A DNA stretch of 64,000 nt from Oscillatoriales cyanobacterium M59_W2019_021 (GTDB lineage Bacteria > Cyanobacteriota > Cyanobacteriia > Cyanobacteriales > Geitlerinemataceae): NCBI GenBank assembly GCA_015295945.1, contig DVED01000065.1, forward strand, positions 1-64,000, read 5' to 3'. A program made the translations under genes and the position numbers. Shown here in pieces: positions 54,211 to 62,417 of the stretch. Below the pieces are notes generated by a model. It was not told the DNA's origin, did not search any database, and worked only from the letters and a program-made list of their open reading frames with translations. Positions within the stretch are counted from its first letter, which is position 1, and every line of letters starts with the position of its first letter.

Positions 54211-54343
54211 TTCTAAATATCGCCGGGAACTTAAGTTCCCAGCTAACAGCAAAAGTCTTTTTTAGAAGACTAGAAAAAAATGGCAGTCCATTTCAATGGA
54301 GTTTCGCAATTAGCCTGGGGTTTAAACTCCAGGGGGGTTATGG
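54211..54343. repeat. Compound palindromic repeat, family A, copy 2 (inner part inverted)
   Basis: It begins with GGGAACTTAAGTTCCC and ends with CCTGGGGTTTAAACTCCAGG as copy 1 does. Between them the AGTCTT...AGAAGACT hairpin and the AGTCCATTTCAATGGAGTT block occur in reversed order and orientation relative to copies 1 and 3. Confidence 0.7.
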
Positions 54344-54374
54344 TTAAGCTGCGGAATATATAAATTCACGTAAA

Positions 54375-55676
54375 TCATAAAGTCGATTGTCCTAAATGGT
54401 CTAACTCCGATCGGGCAAACTCGATCGCCTCTTGGGCAGTCGCAATTTGACCGCAAGCACGGGCGATTTGAATGGCGGTTAACAGGCGACCGATATGGGG
54501 TCCTTTGGACAAATTCAGCGCCATCATTAAGGTTTTGCCATCGACCAGGGGTTGGGGATGCGCGACGGGATCGTCGGGGTTGACAAATCGATCGATTAAT
54601 GGAGCGATCGCCTCTAACTCGATTCCCGAGGCAACGGCAAATAGGGCAAACGCCGGAAACACTGCTCCTACGGATTTAAACCAGAAAAACAAGTCGGAAA
54701 CGGACAACTGGGCAATCGCCTCGGCGGAATTGACCGACTGCCAAGCTTGGAGAACGGTGACGACGCTGCGGATTTCCGCGCGAGAATATTTGAGGCGCAT
54801 CAGTTCGCGATAGGCAATGTCGGCGTCGTCGGATACCAAACAGGCGAGTTTGGCAACCGTCACCCAATTGGCGCGTAAGGTCGATCGCAAGTCCCGAGAG
54901 AGTTCGGCAGCGAATTCGGGGTAAAGTTCGCTTGATCGATCCGCCGCGCGATCGACGTCTCGCCCCCGCATTGCCCCCTCAACCGTGGCGCTGGGGAACC
55001 AACTGCCCAACACCCCATCCGCCAGTGCCGCCAGCAACCAAGGCGTTCCTTGGGGCATTTTTAATAAATAGCTCAACTCCGAGTTCACCCGTTCGGCGGC
55101 AACCCGACTCAACCGGGGGGCAAACTGACGAATGGCGCGTTGCGTCTCGCTTTCCAAGGAAAAACCCAGTTGCGCCGCTTGGCGATAAGCGCGTAACAAC
55201 CGCAGGGGATCGTCTTGCAGGTTATCCGGCGACACCATCCGCAACCATCCGCGTTGCAAGTCCTCGCTGCCCTGTAGCGGGTCGATTAACTGCCCGGTAT
55301 GGGGATTATAGGCGATCGCATTCACTGTAAAGTCTCGCCGCCGCAAATCCGCATCCAAGTTATCCCCTTCTTGCAGGGCAAAATCTGCCGTACCGTTGGC
55401 AAACACCGCGCGGGCGATTTGCCGTTCGGCATCGAGCAAGACGAATCCGGCACGATAACGCTTTGCCAACTCTCGCGCCGTTTCTACTGCATTGTTCGGC
55501 AACACGAAATCCAAATCGAGATACTCCGACGCGCGATCGAGCAAGGCATCTCGTACCGCACCCCCCACCAAATAAACTCGTTCCGGTAAATCCTCTAACC
55601 GGAAGGGCCAAGTCTCTGAGGAAAGTGCGGAGGGACGATTTCCTCTCCCATTCGCCCCGTACGGAGCGCTATTCAT
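54375..55676 (-). CDS. CCA tRNA nucleotidyltransferase / poly(A) polymerase family
   Basis: 433 residues from ATG 55676 (MNSAPYGANGRG). Class II nucleotidyltransferase head: LVGGAVRDALLDR, DLDFVLP (catalytic Asp pair) and RRDFTVNAIAY. The neck follows with DPLRLLRAYRQAAQLGF and a helical body. It adds CCA or part of it to tRNA 3' ends; since none of the three tRNAs here encodes CCA, such an enzyme is required. Some cyanobacteria split CC- and A-adding activities, so which it performs is open. Confidence 0.9.
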   Translation of the reverse strand: MNSAPYGANGRGNRPSALSSETWPFRLEDLPERVYLVGGAVRDALLDRASEYLDLDFVLPNNAVETARELAKRYRAGFVLLDAERQIARAVFANGTADFALQEGDNLDADLRRRDFTVNAIAYNPHTGQLIDPLQGSEDLQRGWLRMVSPDNLQDDPLRLLRAYRQAAQLGFSLESETQRAIRQFAPRLSRVAAERVNSELSYLLKMPQGTPWLLAALADGVLGSWFPSATVEGAMRGRDVDRAADRSSELYPEFAAELSRDLRSTLRANWVTVAKLACLVSDDADIAYRELMRLKYSRAEIRSVVTVLQAWQSVNSAEAIAQLSVSDLFFWFKSVGAVFPAFALFAVASGIELEAIAPLIDRFVNPDDPVAHPQPLVDGKTLMMALNLSKGPHIGRLLTAIQIARACGQIATAQEAIEFARSELDHLGQSTL

Positions 55677-55759
55677 TGAAATAAAACTAAACTCAACACG
55701 CAAGAAATTTATCCTTTACCTACGCTAAAGTAACAAGAAAGTGCCTGGAGGTTCGTACG

Positions 55760-56008
55760 ATGTGTATCTGCGTAAACTGCCACTACGTCGATCGCTGTAT
55801 CACCTACAATGCGGTGGAAGAAAAACACCAACAACCCCATTTAACCGAAACTCCGGATTTCGATCCCGTCGAACCGACGATTAACGTCAACATCCGCTCC
55901 CAAGGCGAGGAAATCCAGATGGAATGGGATGTGGTGGGTTGCGAGAGCTTCGAGCTGGAGCAAGGGAAGTGGGCGAAACTGCGTCCTGGCGAGCTAATTC
56001 CTACGTAA
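55760..56008 (+). CDS. ycf34: Ycf34 family protein
   Basis: 82 residues beginning MCICVNCHYVDRCITYNAVE, with conserved Cys residues (2, 4, 7 and 13), LTETPDFDPVEPTINVNIR and EMEWDVVGC-like core. Ycf34 is found in cyanobacteria and red-lineage plastids and has been reported as an Fe-S protein connected to photosynthetic electron flow. Complete. Divergent from the CCA enzyme. Confidence 0.95.
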   Translation: MCICVNCHYVDRCITYNAVEEKHQQPHLTETPDFDPVEPTINVNIRSQGEEIQMEWDVVGCESFELEQGKWAKLRPGELIPT

Positions 56009-56036
56009 GGACGCTTTCGGGGCAGCAGACAACAGG

Positions 56037-56068
56037 GCGATACTCCTCCGGAGTCGCTACGCGATCGC
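56037..56068. repeat. Palindromic repeat, family C
   Basis: GCGATACTCCTCCGGAGTCG followed by CTACGCGATCGC, the most symmetrical copy, between ycf34 and the Uma2 gene. Confidence 0.8.
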
Positions 56069-56191
56069 GTTTCCCAAGTCGGACAACGCGACAATTGACC
56101 AGTGTACAGCGAACCGCGCCGTCTTGTGGCGATCGCTCTGGGAATCTGTTGGGATCGATCGAGGGTACGAGCAGGGAGAAGAGGTAGAACG

Positions 56192-56761
56192 ATGACGGTT
56201 ACATCCGCGAAAATGACGCTGGCAGAATTCCTCGACTATGACGACGGCACGGATACCCTCTACGAACTAGAAAATGGAGAATTGATTCCCATGCCCTCCG
56301 AAAGCGAAATCAATCGCCGAATCGCTACGTTTCTGCTCGCTTATTTTCTGCAATTGGGTATTCCTTTCTATCGATTGAGTATGAAAACTGAGGTAGCAGT
56401 CAGCGGTTCGCGGGTATCGGTACGAGTTCCCGATTTGCTGGTGTTATCGGAAGAGTTGGCAACTGCGTTGGAAGGGGCTTCGAGATCGATCGTCCTGATG
56501 GATATGCCGCCGCCTTTGTTAGTCGTAGAAGTGGTGAGTCCGAACCAAGAAAAGCGAGATTATCGATACAAACGATCGGAATATGCAGCGCGAGGAATTG
56601 CCGAATATTGGATTGTCGATCCGATGTTGCAAAAAGTAACGGTGTTTGAATGGGTGGAAGGGTTGTATGAGGAGAAGGTGTATGCGGGGGAAATGGCGAT
56701 TGTTTCTCCGGTATTGGGGAATTTGGAGCTAACGGTCGAGCGGCTTTTGCAAGGGAAATAG
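56192..56761 (+). CDS. Uma2/DUF820 family endonuclease-fold protein
   Basis: 189 residues from ATG 56192 (MTVTSAKMTLAEFLDYD). PD-(D/E)xK fold: YELENGELIPMP, VPDLLVL (Asp), PPLLVVEVVSP (Glu of the active site) and DYRYKRSEYAARGIAEYWIVDP. Uma2 proteins are expanded in cyanobacteria with no known function. A paralogue lies at 61815. The predicted frame upstream of 56192 is repeat sequence. Confidence 0.9.
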   Translation: MTVTSAKMTLAEFLDYDDGTDTLYELENGELIPMPSESEINRRIATFLLAYFLQLGIPFYRLSMKTEVAVSGSRVSVRVPDLLVLSEELATALEGASRSIVLMDMPPPLLVVEVVSPNQEKRDYRYKRSEYAARGIAEYWIVDPMLQKVTVFEWVEGLYEEKVYAGEMAIVSPVLGNLELTVERLLQGK

Positions 56762-57030
56762 TCAGATGATCCGCACAAGCTGTCCGGACACCTATTGGAC
56801 TTTTTTACTTATTCGACAAATTATTCGTCGTCTTAAACTTTCTGACGATTGTATCAGAAATATTGATGATTATTTACCGAATATATTACGAAATTTTGGA
56901 ATCGTTGTGTATTCCTAACTAAGGATAAATTGAGATTAAATTCAAACTTAAAGGATTGCGCGATCGATTGTTGGCTAGTCCAGCCGAATAAAAAGTATAG
57001 CGCTACGCGCATACATTAGGACAAAATTTT

Positions 57031-57094
57031 GTAGTAGCATTTGCCCGACAATTTTGTCCGCGAGATGGCAAAGTTTATGCAAATGCTTCGCCCA
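57031..57094. repeat. Dispersed hairpin repeat, family B, copy 2
   Basis: GTAGCATTTGCCCGACAATTT opens the copy and AGTTTATGCAAATGCTTCG closes it; the GCATTTGC/GCAAATGC arms enclose GACAATTTTGTCCGCGA. Confidence 0.75.
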
Positions 57095-57154
57095 GCTACC
57101 ATGTCTAACCTAAGCGCGTAGTGCTATATCTTTAACTCAGATCGTCCACCAATT

Positions 57155-57288
57155 GCTATAACCCACCTGGGGTTCAAACCCCAGGCTAATAGCTTAAGTC
57201 TTCTTAAGAAGACTGAGAAAGAAGTTCAGTCCATTTTAATGGAGTTGAGCTATGAGCCAGGAACTTAAGTTCCTGGCGGGATTTGAGA
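57155..57288. repeat. Compound palindromic repeat, family A, copy 3
   Basis: Opposite orientation to copy 1: CCTGGGGTTCAAACCCCAGG, AAGTCTTCTTAAGAAGACT, AGTCCATTTTAATGGAGTT, then CCAGGAACTTAAGTTCCTGG. The hairpins are more perfect than in copies 1 and 2. Confidence 0.8.
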
Positions 57289-57394
57289 CCGATCGACAAG
57301 GACTGCGCCCATCGTTCGCTCGACTGCCGTACAGGCAAGCTTAAACTCTCGTTTCAGTTCTACCATTCCCGTCGATCACTCCCTTAATTAAATA

Positions 57395-57421
57395 ATTAAA
57401 AAGGGGCAAAATTTGCCCCTT
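57395..57421 (-). terminator. Terminator of desC
   Basis: On the minus strand AAGGGGCAAA pairs with TTTGCCCCTT and is followed by TTTTTAATTATTT, 42 bp past the desC stop. Confidence 0.8.
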
Positions 57422-57462
57422 CCATCAAACAATATTAAATTATGGCGATCGCGAATCGACTT

Positions 57463-58302
57463 TTAACCGACGGACATCGATTGCAGTTGTTCTTCAGAGG
57501 GCAGCTTCACTTTCTTCGCCAGTCCCAGGGTTTCTAACAATCGAATAGTCATCCAGGTCAGGTCGATTTCCCACCAACGCATACCGTGACGGGCAGAATA
57601 TTGGAAAGCGTGGTGATTGTTGTGCCAGCCTTCACCGTAAGTTACCAGTGCAACCCACCAGCAGTTTCGAGACTCATCACCAGATTGATAGCTGCGATAA
57701 CCAAACTTATGCGTGGCACTATTCACAAACCAAGTACAGTGGAAGACCGCAACAATGCGGACAAAAATGCCCCAAACGACGAAAGACCATCCACCGATGG
57801 CATACAGCAATAGCCCTAGTGCCACCTGTAGATGAATAAAATACTTTTGGCAGAACAGATAAAACGGATCGCTATCAATATCCTTAGTAAACTTAGGCAC
57901 TTCGGCATTAGCCGGGACATCGTAGAGCATCCAGACAACATGACTCCACCAAAAGCCTTTACTGGAATTATGGGGATCGAAATCTTGGTCGGAATGCAGG
58001 TGATGGATGCGGTGCATCCCAATCCAGTCGATGGGTCCAGCTTGGCAGCTTAGGGTTCCGCAAAGGACAAAAAAGTACTCTAATAATTTAGGTACTTGAA
58101 AGCTACGATGGCTAACGAGACGATGCCATCCGAGGGTAATTCCCAACCCTCCGGTTACCCAGTGGAGGACCAGGGCTAAGCCAACTGCCGTCCAACTAAA
58201 GTTACCCGGCAAGAATGCTAAACAGGCTAGCATGTGCAGCCCTCCGATCCACAATATGGCATACCAATTAAGAGGAAGTTTTGAAGAAGTTGCAACTGTC
58301 AT
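57463..58302 (-). CDS. desC: Acyl-lipid/acyl-CoA delta-9 desaturase, DesC type
   Basis: 279 residues from ATG 58302 (MTVATSSKLPLNWYAI). Three His boxes: HRLVSH (60-65), HRIHH (97-101) and HNNHH near 233, with four transmembrane helices between them. It introduces the first double bond into membrane fatty acids, using ferredoxin in cyanobacteria. Longer upstream frames are noncoding. The first 299 bp upstream hold its promoter, likely cold-responsive in relatives, though no motif was identified. Confidence 0.93.
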   Translation of the reverse strand: MTVATSSKLPLNWYAILWIGGLHMLACLAFLPGNFSWTAVGLALVLHWVTGGLGITLGWHRLVSHRSFQVPKLLEYFFVLCGTLSCQAGPIDWIGMHRIHHLHSDQDFDPHNSSKGFWWSHVVWMLYDVPANAEVPKFTKDIDSDPFYLFCQKYFIHLQVALGLLLYAIGGWSFVVWGIFVRIVAVFHCTWFVNSATHKFGYRSYQSGDESRNCWWVALVTYGEGWHNNHHAFQYSARHGMRWWEIDLTWMTIRLLETLGLAKKVKLPSEEQLQSMSVG

Positions 58303-58601
58303 GCAATGACCTTGAATTGTCCTTAAATTTTGTGTAAACCTGCTAGATTCTATCAGAATATGGGTCTCTGAAGATCTCGAAACAGGTTTTTGGGTTGGTA
58401 TCGAGCGATAATGTCGTACGGTGGTATGGCGGTAACAACTTCGGTTGTGCAATGATGCCTCAATGCCCAAAAAGGGGACCCCATCGGGCGAGAATCGTCG
58501 AAATGACTCATCTATCTCGCTCGATCGCGGCGAACCGCCGATTTCTATCGTCTTGACTTTTCTGCCAGATTTCCCATATTGTAACATTTTTTTACATTTC
58601 T

Positions 58602-59840
58602 ATGACTCCAGACGTCGATCAATCCCTCCAAGAAGCCCAAAACGCTCTCCTTCCTATCTTTGCGGCGATCGATACCCGAGTCAAGCACAATCTGAGGCGG
58701 GTTTTGACCGCTTTTCGCCGCCATCGAGTCGGCGCGCACCATTTTGCCGGGGTTTCGGGGTACGGTCACGACGATTTGGGACGGCAAACTCTCGATCGCG
58801 TGTTTGCGGAGGTTTTTGGAGCCGAGGCGGCGATCGTTCGGGTGCAGTTGGTCTCGGGTACGCACGCCATCGCCTGCGCGTTGTACGGCGTGCTGCGCCC
58901 CGGAGATGAGATGCTAGCCGTGGCGGGAGCGCCTTACGATACATTAGAAGAAGTCATCGGTTTGCGCGGCAACGGTCAGGGATCTCTATCGGAATTTGGG
59001 GTGGATTATCGGCAGTTGGAGTTAACCCCCGCAGGGACGCTCGATTGGGATGCGTTGGCGACGGCAGTGGGCGATCGCACGCGGTTGGTGCTCATTCAGC
59101 GATCGTGCGGCTACTCTTGGCGGTCGAGTTTATCCATCGACGATATCGCCAAAATCGTGCGGGTGGTCAAACAGCAAAATCCCAACACTGTTTGTTTTGT
59201 CGATAACTGCTACGGCGAATTGGTCGAGGAGTGCGAACCTCCCGCCGTGGGGGCGGATTTGATCGCCGGATCCCTGATTAAAAATCCCGGCGGGACGATT
59301 GTCACTGCTGGGGGCTATATTGCCGGACGTACGGACTTAGTGGAAGCGGCTGCTTGTCGCCTCACCGCACCGGGGGTAGGCAGTTCTGGGGGAGCTACTT
59401 TCGATCGCAACCGAGAACTGTTTCAGGGGTTGTTTCTCGCTCCGCAAATGGTGGGGGAAGCCATGAAAGGGAATCACCTGGTTGCCTATGTTTTCGATAA
59501 ATTGGGATATCCGGTGAACCCCCCACCAACTGCACCCCGGCGGGACGTGATTCAGGCGATCGAACTGGGGTCTCCGGAAAAACTGATCGCCTTCTGTCGC
59601 GCCATCCAGCAGTATTCCCCCATTGATTCCTATGTCGATCCCGTTCCCGGAGAAATGCCGGGGTACGAAAGCCAACTGGTGATGGCTGGCGGCACGTTTA
59701 TCGACGGTAGCACTTCGGAATTTTCCGCCGACGGACCTTTGCGGGAACCCTATATCGCCTTTTGCCAAGGGGGAACCCACTGGACGCACGTTGCGATTGC
59801 TTTAGAAGCGGCAATTGAGGCGGTAATGGGTAATGGGTAA
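58602..59840 (+). CDS. Methionine gamma-lyase family (PLP) protein
   Basis: 412 residues of the PLP fold-type I family often annotated as aluminium-resistance protein. VSGTHAIACALYGVLRPGDE, FVDNCYGELVEE and a PLP lysine in GSLIKNPGG (about residue 227). It probably acts on sulfur-containing or related amino acids; the true substrate is unproven. The C-terminal VMGNG and the stop come from the GGGTAAT heptamer run. Confidence 0.9.
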   Translation: MTPDVDQSLQEAQNALLPIFAAIDTRVKHNLRRVLTAFRRHRVGAHHFAGVSGYGHDDLGRQTLDRVFAEVFGAEAAIVRVQLVSGTHAIACALYGVLRPGDEMLAVAGAPYDTLEEVIGLRGNGQGSLSEFGVDYRQLELTPAGTLDWDALATAVGDRTRLVLIQRSCGYSWRSSLSIDDIAKIVRVVKQQNPNTVCFVDNCYGELVEECEPPAVGADLIAGSLIKNPGGTIVTAGGYIAGRTDLVEAAACRLTAPGVGSSGGATFDRNRELFQGLFLAPQMVGEAMKGNHLVAYVFDKLGYPVNPPPTAPRRDVIQAIELGSPEKLIAFCRAIQQYSPIDSYVDPVPGEMPGYESQLVMAGGTFIDGSTSEFSADGPLREPYIAFCQGGTHWTHVAIALEAAIEAVMGNG

Positions 59841-59846
59841 TGGGTA
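59822..59846. repeat. GGGTAAT heptamer repeat at a gene end
   Basis: Three to four GGGTAAT units overlapping the last codons and the TAA stop of the PLP lyase gene. Confidence 0.8.
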
Positions 59847-59897
59847 TCTGTAGACTTTAGCGAAAATCCAACCTCTCAAATCCCGACTGACGTCAAA

Positions 59898-60596
59898 TCA
59901 GCCGGGTTGCGGTTGATAACTGGCAACCACGCGACCCGCACCGCGGAATTGCTGATAATAATTGCGGGCAATGTCATCGCCTTCTGGGGACAAGATATCG
60001 ATCGCGATGCCGTTGCGTCCCTGTTCGATGCCGGAACTGTGAATATATCGCCCGTCGCCCAGATATAATCCGACATGAGTTGCCTTTTCCGGCGTGCCGA
60101 AAAAGACTAAATCTCCCGTTTGCAGCGCATTTAGGGGAATCGATCGGACAAAAGCTTCTTGTTGGTAAGCATCCCGTGGCAAACGCACGCCAACAGAGGC
60201 AAATGCCGCTTGCATCAATCCCGAACAGTCGTAATTCGGTCCGACGGTTCCCCCCCACAAATAGCGATCGTGGTGTTCCATGGCGTGGTAAGTAAAAGCG
60301 ACAACTTCGGGAATATGGCGTTGAATCTCCTCAGCAGACCAAACTGGAGCGCGATAAGATGTCGGAGCGGGTTCTAGGTATTGCGCGTCTTCAACCGCCA
60401 GCCAACCGGGATAGTCATCTTCGCACAGTCGAACGGCAATCGCTCTTTCTGCCGCCACCGGAAGCGAGACAATCCGGATGTGGCGTCCAGTTGCCGCTTG
60501 AGTTGCCAAGCGATCGCACTTCGGGGAATCATAGACATCGAGATCGATCGAACACCGATATTCCAAAGCGCGATCGAGCGTAGATACAGCAGGCAT
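59898..60596 (-). CDS. NlpC/P60 (C40) cell-wall peptidase with SH3b domain
   Basis: 232 residues from ATG 60596 (MPAVSTLDRALEYRCSIDL). An SH3b-like domain (about 10-80) precedes an NlpC/P60 catalytic domain with Cys in YDCSGLMQAAF (about 124), His in ATHVGLYLGDGRYIHSSG, and an aromatic GGTVGPN loop. It matches the architecture of the Anabaena/Nostoc gamma-D-Glu-diaminoacid endopeptidase used in murein recycling. No signal peptide, as in those enzymes. Confidence 0.92.
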   Translation of the reverse strand: MPAVSTLDRALEYRCSIDLDVYDSPKCDRLATQAATGRHIRIVSLPVAAERAIAVRLCEDDYPGWLAVEDAQYLEPAPTSYRAPVWSAEEIQRHIPEVVAFTYHAMEHHDRYLWGGTVGPNYDCSGLMQAAFASVGVRLPRDAYQQEAFVRSIPLNALQTGDLVFFGTPEKATHVGLYLGDGRYIHSSGIEQGRNGIAIDILSPEGDDIARNYYQQFRGAGRVVASYQPQPG

Positions 60597-60601
60597 GGTT
60601 T

Positions 60602-60666
60602 GGGTAATGGGTAATGGGTAATGGGTAATTGGTAATGGTGCGTTTCGTTCCGGTGGCACTCCCTAC
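60602..60666. repeat. GGGTAAT heptamers followed by a family D repeat
   Basis: About five GGGTAAT/GGTAAT units (60602-60637) abut GGTGCGTTTCGTTCCGGTGG (60634-60666), the same pairing as at 12893 and 25373. It lies next to the start codon of the peptidase. Confidence 0.8.
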
Positions 60667-60703
60667 GAACCCCAAACCCCAAATGACAAAGGACTAAGGA
60701 CAA

Positions 60704-61639
60704 ATGACATTTTTTAAAAAAGACGAGCAACTGACGAAACTGGGCGATCGGCTTCTCGAGATCGCGCGGGCAACTTTTCCCAGTTTGGCAGACAACCAAA
60801 TCGCCCTCACTTGGATCGTCTACGATCCGCCCGTCGTCGTCAATACGGGGGGAGCGATTACTGCCGAGGAATTTTGGAAACACCGACCCCGAGGCTTCCA
60901 CTATCGGGGTGTCGAGCGGATTTACCCCGCCAGCGTCGTTAAGTTATTTTATCTGGTTGCCGTACACGAATGGCTGGAAAAGGGGATGATTCAATCTTCT
61001 GCCGAGTTGGAACGGGCGATGCGAGATGCGATCGTCGATTCGAGTAACGACGCCACGAGCTTACTCGTCGATGTCCTCACCGGAACCACCAGCGGACCGG
61101 AACTTCCCCCCGGACCCTTTGAAACCTGGAAAGCCCAGCGCAACTTAATTAACCGTTACTTCCAATCCCTGCAATGGTCGGAGTTGGAGACGATTAACGT
61201 TAACCAAAAAACCTGGGGAGATGGGGCTTACGGACGCGAGCGGGCGTTTTTGGGGACGATGATGGAAAATCGGAATATGCTGACCCCCAACGCCACGGCG
61301 CGGTTGCTGCACAGTATTATCGGCGGGGTGGCGGTCTCGGCCCGGCGATCTCAGGCGATGATGGAACTGATGAAACGCAGTCTCGATCCCACCGATCTGG
61401 CTGCCGACCCGGAAAATCAAGTGATGGGATTTCTGGGTGAAGGATTGCCGCCAACGGCGCGAATTTGGTCGAAAGCGGGATGGATGAGCACCGTTCGCCA
61501 CGATGCCGCCTATATCGAATTGGATGATCGCCAGCCCTATTTGTTGGTCGTTTTTACGGAAGGAAAAGCCCAATCTCAGAATGAGAAATTATTGCCGTTT
61601 ATCTCCCAACAAGTTGCCGAAGCGATGAAGGAAATTTGA
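60704..61639 (+). CDS. Serine hydrolase, class A beta-lactamase fold
   Basis: 311 residues. SxxK is Ser77-Val-Val-Lys80 (YPASVVKLFY), an SxN-like SSND is at 113-116, and a KTG-like SKAG lies near 262. No signal peptide is visible, so it is probably not a secreted antibiotic-resistance enzyme. Such proteins are common in cyanobacteria and may act on peptidoglycan or other amides. It stands between a peptidase and the family B repeat, divergent from the peptidase. Confidence 0.85.
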   Translation: MTFFKKDEQLTKLGDRLLEIARATFPSLADNQIALTWIVYDPPVVVNTGGAITAEEFWKHRPRGFHYRGVERIYPASVVKLFYLVAVHEWLEKGMIQSSAELERAMRDAIVDSSNDATSLLVDVLTGTTSGPELPPGPFETWKAQRNLINRYFQSLQWSELETINVNQKTWGDGAYGRERAFLGTMMENRNMLTPNATARLLHSIIGGVAVSARRSQAMMELMKRSLDPTDLAADPENQVMGFLGEGLPPTARIWSKAGWMSTVRHDAAYIELDDRQPYLLVVFTEGKAQSQNEKLLPFISQQVAEAMKEI

Positions 61640-61703
61640 GGATATGGGTCAGTAGGCTGTTTTGCCTTTATAGCCGTCGTCATCCCAGTTAGGACAAACT
61701 TGG

Positions 61704-61772
61704 GTAGGGGCGTAGCATTTGCCCGATCGTCTTGTCCGCTAACCGACACAGTTTATGCAAATGCTACGCCCA
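61704..61772. repeat. Dispersed hairpin repeat, family B, copy 3
   Basis: GGGGCGTAGCATTTGCCCGA opens it and GCAAATGCTACGCCC closes it, giving a 14-pair arm, with CTTGTCCGCTAACCG between. Confidence 0.78.
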
Positions 61773-61814
61773 GTCTTCGCTAGAACAGAGACCAACAACT
61801 CGTTGGATAGAGAT

Positions 61815-62363
61815 TCAACGATCAATAATTTGCTCGACAGAAACCAAAAGATCTGAAAATGCTAAGGGGCTAATTTCTCCAGCAGTCGGTGTGAATTTGG
61901 TGGCGTAGTTTTCATCTAACGGATCTCGGAACACTACCAAATACATCTTTTTGAGATTGACGACCCAATATTCGGGGATACCGACTTCGGCATAAATTTT
62001 ACTCTTGGTTTCTAAATCTTTTTCTAAACTCGAGTTTGCATACTCGATTAACCAAAAGATATTTTCCGGGTAAGGATGGTGCTGTCGATACTCCCGTCCC
62101 AAACGCCGGACGATGGCAACATCCGGTTCGGGTTCTGAGTTGTTGGGGAGCGTAATCGGTTTAGCTTGACGGATTGTCGCGCGATCGCCTAAGAGTTGAG
62201 TTAGATATTCGCTGGCTTCGTGACTGCTATAAGCATGCGGTTCTCCTTCGGGTGGCATCTCCACAATTTCTCCGGCAATTAACTCAACCCGACGATCGCT
62301 TAAAATTCCAGCCTTTATCATCTGGTGATATTCATCAATCGTCCAGGCAGCGATCGCGCTCAT
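61815..62363 (-). CDS. Uma2/DUF820 family protein, second copy
   Basis: 182 residues, the classical Uma2 form: WTIDEYHQMIKAGILSDRRVELIAGEIVEMP-type opening, EPDVAIVRR (Asp), IFWLIEYANSS (active-site Glu), DLETKSKIYAEVGIPEYWVVNL. It differs clearly from the 56192 copy and belongs to another subgroup. Its ATG follows TAACNAC-type heptamers on its strand. Confidence 0.9.
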   Translation of the reverse strand: MSAIAAWTIDEYHQMIKAGILSDRRVELIAGEIVEMPPEGEPHAYSSHEASEYLTQLLGDRATIRQAKPITLPNNSEPEPDVAIVRRLGREYRQHHPYPENIFWLIEYANSSLEKDLETKSKIYAEVGIPEYWVVNLKKMYLVVFRDPLDENYATKFTPTAGEISPLAFSDLLVSVEQIIDR

Positions 62364-62417
62364 AATAGTGGTTAGTTGTTAGGGGTTAGTTGTTAGTTGT
62401 TCGCGACTTATTACCGA

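Larger units (their letters stand above)
56762..57462. other. 701-bp repeat-filled gap
   Basis: It contains family B (57031-57094), family A (57155-57288) and the desC terminator (57395-57421). The AT-rich stretch 56800-56990 has no gene or recognisable element. Confidence 0.6.

Noticed and set aside
60704-61639. Antibiotic resistance by beta-lactamase
   Set aside because: No signal peptide, altered SDN and KTG motifs, and such folds are ordinary housekeeping hydrolases in cyanobacteria.
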